A stretch of DNA of 64,000 nt from Sanguinoderma infundibulare (Eukaryota; Basidiomycota; Agaricomycetes; Polyporales; Polyporaceae): contig JAVLRN010000001.1 in assembly GCA_032821775.1 (NCBI GenBank), positions 3,472,001 to 3,536,000 on the forward strand, read 5' to 3'. The number at the start of each line of letters is the position of its first letter. Position 1 is the stretch's first letter. The notes under the pieces were generated by a model that was not told where the DNA came from, did not search any database, and saw only the letters and a program-made list of their open reading frames with translations. Position numbers and translations under genes: made by a program. Below, in pieces: positions 55,914 through 64,000 of the stretch.

Positions 55914-56203
55914 TTAATGGGCGCCGCCACCGCCGTCACCCTCCGGAAGGTCGCTATGATCCTTCGCCGCTTTGGAACGATGGCGGGCGGATCTGAAGAG
56001 GTTGGAGACGACCGTGGCAGTGAGGTGGAAAGGTTCGCCGCCGTCGGCGTCGAGTGGAATCCGCTTCGTCGAAGTCGTCTTCGAGTTATGGGATATTATT
56101 GTCATATATGCGGGCAGTGGGGAGAAAAGGTGCTCGTCGCGGTTCTCCTTGACAAACCACTTCCAGCGCCTGCGGAGCTTATGGACAAGACGAATATGAC
56201 CTT
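55914..56203 (-). pseudogene. Possible coding remnant, unidentified
   Basis: The minus strand reads HIRLVHKLRRRWKWFVKENR DEHLFSPLPAYMTIISHNSK and LFRSARHRSKAAKDHSDLPE before a stop at 55914. The composition is protein-like, with aromatic residues spaced as in a folded domain. A second stretch just to the right (56260-56426, KCLHGDAFVEQINDILGEAS) could be an upstream exon, but I could not join the two with good splice sites and one frame. No start codon is assigned. It may be a degraded gene or a fragment of a gene with more introns. Family unknown. Confidence 0.35.
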
Positions 56204-56696
56204 TTAGAATGGAAACAGATCAGCTATGTAAATCGGGCCCCATGCATATGCCAAACACGCTGTACCTTGATGATGCCTCGCCCAGGATGTCGTTGATCTG
56301 TTCTACGAAGGCATCACCATGAAGGCATTTTGGAAGCTCCGTTGAACTTCTGAATAAAGTGTCATATGTCGAGAAGCGCAAGCAAACATAGATGATTTGG
56401 GCCAAGTGGGAGGTGTTTGCGAACATCCTTCGGTGGCGCTCGGCTTTAGGAGTTTCAAAATTGACGGAGTCTGAAGATATAGGCTATGCGATCAGTTGTT
56501 ATCCTTTCGGAGTCCAAATATTTGTGGCTATGATCCGTTGAACCGGATTGCGGGAACCTATTTCCTTCTCCGGGACCCTGGCATCCGCGAGGGGTATAAA
56601 CATGCAAGAGGCTGTAGGCCAACCCCTCTCTGTTCTTAACCACGAACTGAGACATGCTGCTTACACAGGATTCTAATGTACTCCTTCATTGTGGAG

Positions 56697-58161
56697 ATGG
56701 CTCTGCCTTTCAGCCTCTGCCCCGACGGCCAACTCAACGATCTGCCATCTCAACGTGAGTCTACACCCCACTGTCGTTGCACAAGTATTTCACACTTTTT
56801 AATAGGCTTTAATCTCTGAGTACCGATGTACTCTGGTTATTAGCAGACTACGTGCGCCAGGAGAATGCCTCGCTCCGAAGCCTCTCACTAGTGTCCTGGG
56901 CATTGCGTGGTCTTGTCCTACCCATCCTTTTCTCCAGTTGCGTGTCCGATATCCGTGTCGATCGCGGCAGGAAGAGTCCGTCTACTCGTACCGGAGAGTC
57001 TTGAAAGAAGGCTACGCAGTCGAGAGGAAGTATCTTTCCACCATCGTTGACAGCATAAACAACACCATAACGTCGCTTACGGCCAATGGAGTCTGCCCCA
57101 ATTTCGGACATGACGATCAAGGATTGGCCGCGTCTTAAAGAGCTGTCCCTCCACGGACGCTTTGTGGATCTCGCACAGGCGCAGTCAATTCACAAACTAT
57201 TTCCTCGTCTCCCCGCCCTCGAGTTGCTCTCGATACAAGCCGGTAGAAAAGAGGCTGTTGGACAACCTTGGATCTTTCCGCCCCATCCTGTGTCAGGCTC
57301 TTCGTGCCAACACCTCATCGCTACCCCTCGCCCCGCCCAAATTCTTCCCAATCTGTGTTCTTTGACTATCGCATACCCGGATCCCGACGACAAGATGTTC
57401 TCACACGACTGGCGCCGTTTGACTCATCTGTCTCTGTGAGACTGCCTGCGGTTCTACCACACTTTTCCCTACGGCCGCCTCAATATCGCGCACGGTTGGT
57501 GTGCTCCGATCTTGACAGCACTCCAATGCTTGTCCATCCTGAAGCACATGGAACTCCCCGAACTGAAGCGTCTTGAACTCGTCTACGTCACGCCACAGGC
57601 CGCGCCGACCTCGGATGACGATCTTCTTACCTACATCACCCAGACATTCACCCACCTGGAGCACCTCGAGTTACATCGCTATCGGGAAATGGGGACTAGG
57701 ATCGTTCCCCATGTGCGTCATCTACATTGTGATTTTTAAGCAGCCGTACGGCTAACGCTCACATACTCTATGGCTTTCAGATATCTATTACTCAACACCT
57801 CACGGCTATGAAGTCGCCCCGCACCGTCAAACTTAATCTCGACTTTGAGGACGACCATGGCCCATACTGTGCCGATCGAATCGCACGCTCACTTTGGGAT
57901 CGCACGTTTATGCAGCGCGGTGAAGAGATCCTGGCAGTCTTAATACAGGATTGCCGATCACTGCACCACATCAAACTGCTTTACCACCGAATGCTAGAAT
58001 CGACGTGGGTCGAGTTCCATCCGCCTCGTCACGGGTTCGGGCCTCGTATTGTGTACGAGTACGACAGACAACATATGTCAGTCCCATCAGAAACCTCTCG
58101 CTACGGTTTTGCTCACTGTCCGAGTGTAGAGATTCAGAACTCTTTCAGACGGGATGGTTGA
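56697..58161 (+). pseudogene. F-box/LRR-type protein, disrupted
   Basis: Plus-strand pieces: a start-like MALPFSLCPDGQLNDLPS and, after a likely intron, LRSLSLVSWALRGLVLPILF SSC, an F-box-like helix pair. Then IKDWPRLKELSLHGRFVDLA, LPALELLSIQAG, PNLCSLTIAYP, WRRLTHLSL, LTALQCLSILKHMELPELKR LELVY, FTHLEHLELHRYREMG and (after 57770) RTVKLNLDFEDDHGPYCADR. The leucine pattern is that of a basidiomycete F-box/LRR protein. A TGA at 57437-57439 interrupts one continuous frame (57086-57739), and the F-box exon is in another frame with further stops. A GTGAGA at the TGA could be a donor, but no acceptor restores the frame. Either a pseudogene or a gene with splicing I cannot resolve. Confidence 0.65.
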
Positions 58162-58582
58162 TGTCCGAGTCGTCCAACTAAACGGATGGGCCTACTATAC
58201 CGCGTAGACGACACGGAATCTATATTATCCCCATGCGTACTAGCCCTTGGACCCCGCTCATAGTGCGCCGTGGTCGATCAAAAGTACAAAATACGTGTCA
58301 TATGTGCCCGCTACGTAGTAAACTTCAACATTCCTAGCACGATACTTTGCGCATATATATTCTATGCCTAATATGTGCAGTATTTTGCACATGAAACGGC
58401 GACCTTCTCCCGTTGTCCGCCCCAGTAGATGACACAGCATAAAAATAGGATCCATAGCTAGGCAGGCGAGTGATGGGTAAATATATACAGATGATAATAC
58501 AGCGATAGTCGCACGCCAAAGGGAAACACGAAACTCAGGCATGCCACCAAGACGAGCGTGGAGGCGCGACAGCCTAGAAAGC

Positions 58583-58981
58583 TCACTGCATCCGCTCAGC
58601 ACAAGCTACTCATCGAAAGAAAGACATCATCACTCACGCAGTGACCACTGAGGGCCATCATCTTCGCGGCCTCCTCTTTCGCGGCCTTCTTCGACGGACC
58701 CATGGCCGAGAAGACCTCCAATCTTTCCCCCTTATCTTATGGACGGTCATCTTAAGCTACTTAAATGCAGGCAGCGTCAAGGATATGCACTCACAGACGG
58801 GCGTAGCCTTGAAGTAAGGGAGGTGGTCGGGTCCGCCCACGCGGTCGGTCTCCCACTCCAGGAGGTTCTTGGACCACTCGTTGACCTGGGGCAGGTAACC
58901 CCATACAGAGCTCGGTTGGCGGAAAGTGTGGGTTCCCCGGCGCTCGAGGAATAACGAAGGGGGCGACAGGTTAACGATCAT
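58583..58981 (-). CDS. dsRNA-binding-motif microprotein, copy B, 95 aa
   Basis: Paralog of the 52351-52745 gene. Product: MIVNLSPPSLFLERRGTHTF, SVWGYLPQVNEWSKNLLEWE TDRVGGPDHLPYFKATP, then YKGERLEVFSAMGPSKKAAK EEAAKMMALSGHC. The GGPDH and SKKAAKEEAAK blocks are good matches to the dsRBM consensus, including the conserved Lys pair of helix 2. Exons (complement) 58795-58981, 58638-58735 and 58583-58585; introns of 59 and 52 nt, both with GT..AG. The last intron begins GTGAGT after TGC (Cys) and ends CAG directly before TGA, as in copy A. A short stand-alone dsRBM could act in RNAi, RNA editing or antiviral silencing as a partner or decoy; nothing here decides. Sits about 580 nt downstream of NTE1 on the same strand. 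Confidence 0.8.
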
Positions 58982-59557
58982 GGTGCAGGAATCGCTGGTG
59001 GTGTGCTGGACGATGTGGCTAGGACGGCAGAGGATTATATCGCAACCATGCACGAGAGGCCATCTGCTGCAGCACTCGTGCAACGCCCCTCGAGAATCTA
59101 CTCGCACACAGTCTTCCTGCTGGGAATTGCAATTTGCGCGAAGATTGGCTCAAGATCGTAAGCAACTGAGAAACGGGAGCTTAGCTGCAGCCTGCAGATC
59201 ACAGTCAGTACCCCCAACGCGTGTAAACCTTAAATCAAACAGAAAGCAGTTTCGAATGAGGTGTCCACGCCGCCACAGCGAAGGCATTGCGTCTTCTCGG
59301 GATGTTCCGCAACCAAAGAGCGGGGCGCAGATACCTAACTAGATATCAAAGGCGGATCAATGAACTGGAGGCGAACTATTTGTTATAGCAGTTCCGTCGC
59401 ACTGATGGCTTCTAACGTGTGTGAACTGCAATTGTGAGATGTCCATGGTAAAGGAATGAAAAACACTACGCTACATCTGCAACGGCGTGAGCACCAGAGC
59501 ACACGGGACAGGCGATGGACTTACGAAGATGATGCTGAAGAGCAGTACGAGAAGCAA
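58982..59557. other. Spacer of the dsRBM/NTE1 segment, matches 52746-53322
   Basis: Holds the promoter of dsRBM copy B and the 3' UTR of NTE1. Pieces match the spacer beside copy A: gcgtgtaaaccttaaatcaa (from 59219) against gcgtgcaaaccttataccac (from 53001), and a shared ctgcagcac stretch. This extends the duplication outside the coding parts. Confidence 0.6.
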
Positions 59558-62500
59558 TTAAATGGAGTTCCGGCGCGCGCTCCGCCCACGCGTCCTGCTC
59601 CCTGCGTGTTTGTTCGTCTCTCCGACGTATGCCGATGGAAGCAGGTCCTCCGCGTCGAATTTCTCGAGGAAATCCATGGCGGCGTGGTATCCCTTCTTCT
59701 GGATCTCCTCGAACTTACCGAACTGCAGGGTGCCATACTGGAGAGCACTGCGTGTCAGTATCACATCACGCTCAGCGGATAAGGACCGGGCGCACCTCCT
59801 GCACGGGCATCTGCATGTATAAACAGCCCTTCGTCGTCTTCGCTTCCTCCAGGGTCTTGACGCTCGAGACGCTGCAGAGACGAGTCAGAGACGTTTCTCC
59901 GAGTGGGAAGTTAGATGTACGTACTATGCGAGTCGTTGCTGCAGCTCCGTAATCGCGGGCGCACCCCGCGCGTTCGAGAACGGGTTCCAGCGGTTGATGA
60001 AGAGCCACACTCCTGACACCGAGTCGCCAAAGGTACGCGGAGAGTTATCATCAATCTAGGACGCTGTCCATGAGAAGGCATGCTGCAGCTGAAGAGTCCA
60101 TGCACGTTACCGATCCGACATCGGACGCAATGACGGCGCTTGCTCCCATTGACATCATCGCGGAGACCTTCATGCCAACTTAGTACCATCCGACAGGTAT
60201 TGGGCCATTGAGCTTACCGGAAGGTTGTCGACTATTACAGGCTTCAAGTCAGCGAAGCCTAATTGGGAAGGGGAGAGCCCAACTTACTGTATCCGCCATC
60301 TACAAGCATATTACCATTGTCGCAGATCGGCGGTAGTAAGCCGACCAAAGTCATGGAAGCCCCTGCGCAGCAATTTTCAGCTTCCGGATCCGAGGCCTCA
60401 CCCTGGCCCAACTTACGGATAAATCGCCAAGCATAACCGGTCTCATGTATCTCCATCTGCGACGGGTTTAGGTTTGTGGAGTTGCAGAAGAATGGCAACC
60501 ACATGTCCTCAATGTGGAGGTCATAGAAGGCCTGGAATTGGAGTCAGTCAGCGCAACGCCCTGCAGCAGCAGATCGAGCAGCGAACCTTGTAGATGGAGC
60601 GGTTGAACTCGTGACCCTAGAAATACCGCGTCGAGTTAACGCGTTGCTCCACATTCAACGAATCCAGCATACGGACCGTGGTGTAGGCGACAATAGGATA
60701 CGTCACGTCGGACAGCATCCTCCATATGTTGCCCATGCGCGCACTAAATTGCTTCGCTCGTCCTGAGCTAGAAATAATGTCTCCTTCTCGCGCGTAGAGG
60801 CCACCGATCAAAGCGCCAATACTGGTACCTATGCTCTTGCTTCAGTACCCATCAAGACAGGGATAATCACCGCATTTACCTCCGACATGGTCAACTGGGA
60901 TGCCATACTCTTCCAAAGCGCGAAGAACACCCTATTAAAACTCGTGAGAACGCTCGCACATCTCGCCGCGGTATGAGCGCACGTACCAGATGGGAGATAC
61001 CACGCGCCCCACCTCCACCGAGGACGACACCTATAGACTTCCCGCATATCCTCCTCGCAAGGCGCGCGAAGTCGCTCATGTGTGGAGGGCGTTGTGGTCG
61101 TGGATCGGATCGCGCGCCCCGATACCTCTGGATCTCGCTCTGCACTCGATCCTTCATCTTCTTGAGTGCGACGACCGCGGCCGGGTCTGGAATGACGGGT
61201 GGCACTCGTGCCGCAGAGGGATTGATGCCCTATTAATCTACATCAGTGAATGGATTGACTCTTACGGGGATGCACTCACCGGAAGCTCCACATGGATGTG
61301 TTGATGCACCCAGGGACGAACCTAAGAATTCTTCAGCTCACTCAACCCTTACCGCAGCCAGAGAATCCGCTCACCTTCAGCCACTCTCGAGTCGACCCAG
61401 GCACGACAGATCGATCTGGGTGTAGCAGCACAAGCTCCTTCCTCGCGGTTGTCTTCAAGGACAGCAGCAGCCTCTCATACTCCCCAATGCTCGGATCGTC
61501 GCCCATGCCCACGACCATCACGCAGTCCGCCTGGCGAATGCACGTCTGCGTCCACGAACTGCTCACCGTCGAGTCCGCGATGTACAGCACGATCCGGTAC
61601 TTCTGCTCCTGCTCCGCGAGCCACCCCGCCGCCTTGAGCTTCCCCATCCGCGTGAACGCGTGCCGCCCCAAGTGGTCGGACACGGACGCCTGATTGAGGA
61701 ACGCCGTGGGCGCGCCGATGCCCTCGAGCGCGATGTGCAGCTTGCGTGCGAAGGCATCGACGGGGATGTTGCGCGAGACGGGGAGGATGGCGACGTTTTT
61801 AAGGTTGATGTTCCCGCGAGAGCGCTCTACAGCTAGGTTCTTGTACGAGGTATCGAGCTCGGTCCGAACACGGGAAGCGATCATGCGGAGCAGTCTGGAA
61901 TGCAAGCTCGTCAAAACGTGCGCGGTCGACAAACCTCTGTACCTACTGAGCTGTTGTTCGTGGATTCCTGCAATCACAACTCCTCTTTAGGTGTATGACG
62001 TTGTAGAGACGCAGTCGCACTCACCGAGCCGAGATAGCGTTGAACAGCGTCTGTGGCATACGGATGAGTTCCGTGTCACGAATAGCATGGACCGTATTTC
62101 TCCGCGGCGAGCTCGTGATGACGTCCAGCTCCCCGACAGTGTCTCCCTGACCATACTCAGCGGCAATGGTGATCCCGCCATTCTCCTTCTCTGTGATCGC
62201 ACGCAGACGGCCATTGATGACGATATAGAAGCTGTCGCTGACGTCTTCCGGCCGCCAAAGCACCTGGCCCGCGTCTACCTGGACCCAGTCGAGCGAGCCG
62301 TCGATGTGAAGGACTGTGTATGCGCGATTTCAGTTTAGGTAGGCATTAGGCAGACGGAATGGCGCGCACCCAGAGGCGACAGCAGAGATATCAGACGCTT
62401 CGCGAGGGTAAGCAGGACGATTGGCCGTCGCTCGAGCAAACGCTCCAACGCAGGCGAGGGCAAGAAGCCGACGTAGGTGTCCGTCTTCGCCACGATGTCT

Positions 62501-64000
62501 ACATACGACGCCGTCTGGGTTAATGATGCTATGCCCATGTCAGTCCCCTCCTCGTCCAGACGACAACAAGAAGAACATACAAAGATACCCGGCGATGCCG
62601 CCAGGCTTAACAGTAAACAGTGGCTTCTGCGAGCGGTCCCTGCTGCTCTTGGTCTGCGGCGGGCCATCGGGGCGCATCCCACTGGCGAACGAGTAGTCGG
62701 AGCGAGACTGCGAGTGTGTCTTCGTGTGCTCCGGCTGGACGTTCTTTCCCCGCTCGGTCTTGGCCTGCTTGGTCTCGCTCTCGTTCGCATTGTTTTCTGG
62801 GGGTAAGATCATGTCGAGAAAGCCATCGATAACATAAAACAGCCCTATTCCTCCAGATGAGTACAAGCCCTCGTCGGAGGTCGACCAGGACTCACCCGTG
62901 TTCCTCTCGCCGGCCTTCGCCAAGATCGACCCAGCAGGGAAGAACAGTATCTCGACCTCGTTGTCCAAGTTGCTCATGTACCCGTCCGTAAGGTTCGACG
63001 ACGAGCTCTCCGTGTGGCTGCTCGACGCGTCGTCCCCGATCTCGAGCAAGGACAGCGACCCAAACGACGACTTGAACATCTGGCCCCCGCGTCCCTCGCT
63101 CGGGGGGAACGCTGGCGACGCCTCGACGGATTCCCCGCCGCTGATGGGTGGCTGTATGAGGCCAATCGACTTGGCGATGCAAGACATGACTTCCTCGCGG
63201 AGGTCGAACTCGTCCGTCGTCAGCCGCTGCACCTTGAACGTGGGAAGGTCGAGAGGCTCGGGGCGAGGCGTCGGCGCATCTATCATACCGCTATTGCTAA
63301 GCGAGCGTGATGACATTTTCGGTGCCTCGGCGTAACTCCCCGTTGATGTGAGGAGGTCCCCAGCCTGGACGAAGAGGCGTGAGCCATGGCCCTTGAACGG
63401 TGTGGTGAGGTTGTTCGCCTTGGCGCTGGTCGTGTCCGTCTTCTTCGGGCCCTCGAAAAGAGAGGCCTTGCTCGAGCTACGAGAGGACGTGTAGCTGAAG
63501 AAGTCGCTCTCCGTGTCCGAGTCGCTGGAGATGGACACGCCGTCGAAACGCTGGCGGAGCTGCTTAAGGCCTCCCTGATAGAACGACTGCGGTAGCGGAT
63601 GGCAGGCGATATCGTTGATAGCTTTCTCGGTCCGAAGCACTTCTGTGGTCAAGCCCAGATAATTGTGTGCTGCGTTGAAGGTGACACGAGAGAACCGCGT
63701 GAGGATGACTGAAAGGTAATACAAATAGGGAGGTTAGCGGACACATATATACAGGCAAGTAGACACCCACCTTGCACGATATGAGCCGCCGCCCGGGGGA
63801 ACTTCTTCGTCAACCGCTGGAACGCTTCTGCCGGGATCACGGCAAGCGTACTATCCTCGGCTGCTCGCGCAACCACCCCATAGTGACTCTGAGTGTCTGT
63901 CGATACACCGGTAGAGCTGCGAGCGGTACAAGGTGTTGCCCCATTAGGCGTCCTGTTGCGGCGCATGTCGCGAGAAGCTGAGCGTGAAGGGGTGATGTCG
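59558..64000 (-). CDS. NTE1: Lysophospholipase NTE1 (neuropathy target esterase homolog), N-terminus beyond the window
   Basis: ER-membrane patatin phospholipase B that deacylates phosphatidylcholine to glycerophosphocholine. Minus strand, running off the right edge: the visible part begins [15 protein letters not shown] and includes the cyclic-nucleotide-binding-like domains ([20 protein letters not shown] at about 62950 and 62280-62100, [14 protein letters not shown]...[12 protein letters not shown]). Then a P-loop-like region ([36 protein letters not shown]) and the patatin domain: [16 protein letters not shown] (oxyanion hole, about 61000), [17 protein letters not shown] (nucleophile Ser), VDGGY (catalytic Asp). 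The C-terminus is [17 protein letters not shown]..., ending GRSARRNSI, a usual fungal NTE1 end. Frames are intact throughout. The transmembrane N-terminus would lie beyond 64000. Confidence 0.95.

Noticed and set aside
1..64000. CRISPR arrays, bacterial operons or a complete transposon
   Set aside because: No regularly spaced repeats, no ribosome-binding sites and no transposase found; the DNA is eukaryotic throughout.

Overview
The window looks like chromosomal DNA of a wood-decay basidiomycete, most likely a white-rot agaricomycete near Trametes and other Polyporales. Reasons: a laccase with the GIGP mature N-terminus and Trametes-like length, genes broken by many 48-70 nt introns, relics of a GH3 beta-xylosidase, intron-containing nuclear tRNAs, and basidiomycete-type families (NTE1, RAD5, WSS1, C1D/Rrp47). 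The lineage is my inference; no rRNA or barcode is present.

Layout. 1-2.8 kb: tail of a GH3 beta-xylosidase (+) converging on an intact 10-exon laccase (-). 2.8-8.2 kb: no recognisable gene. 8.2-12.1 kb: a divergent pair of regulators (bHLH and Zn2Cys6), a small GPI-anchored secreted protein and tRNA-Leu(AAG). 12.4-22 kb: RAD5 helicase/ubiquitin ligase (-) divergent from chaperonin subunit CCT7 (+), then an allantoate-permease-type MFS transporter (+). 22.2-31.2 kb: FAD monooxygenase (-), mitoribosomal protein mS45/Bot1 (-) divergent from an EEF2KMT-like lysine methyltransferase (+), and the DNA-protein-crosslink protease WSS1 (+). 31.5-33.4 kb: a decayed island with a laccase scrap, a GH3 beta-xylosidase pseudogene, a Tc1/mariner-type MITE and tRNA-Pro(CGG). 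34.6-52 kb: a Gln-rich protein, a NIPA-type Mg transporter, a long SAM methyltransferase, Rrp47/C1D, a 1,012-residue F-box/LRR protein, a 75-residue YABBY/HMG-like protein and VPS33. 52-64 kb: two paralogous dsRNA-binding-motif microproteins, each followed upstream by NTE1 sequence. One NTE1 copy is intact but cut by the window edge; the other is a decayed remnant. Between the two lie a shortened MAG-like secreted protein and an F-box/LRR pseudogene.

Most intact genes are housekeeping functions: DNA repair (RAD5, WSS1), RNA decay (Rrp47), protein folding and translation (CCT7, EEF2KMT, mS45), membranes and trafficking (VPS33, NTE1, NIPA). They are separate transcription units, not a cluster. 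The secreted wood-degrading function is confined to the laccase/GH3 end and its relic.

The most unusual structure is the duplicated dsRBM+NTE1 segment. In both dsRBM genes the last intron falls directly before the stop codon, so the final coding exon is only TGA. Very small exons recur elsewhere: 6 nt in WSS1, 7 nt in the MFS gene, 12 nt in the monooxygenase and 15 nt in the NIPA gene. Exon boundaries were worked out by eye from reading frame, splice sites and family conservation; none has transcript support here.
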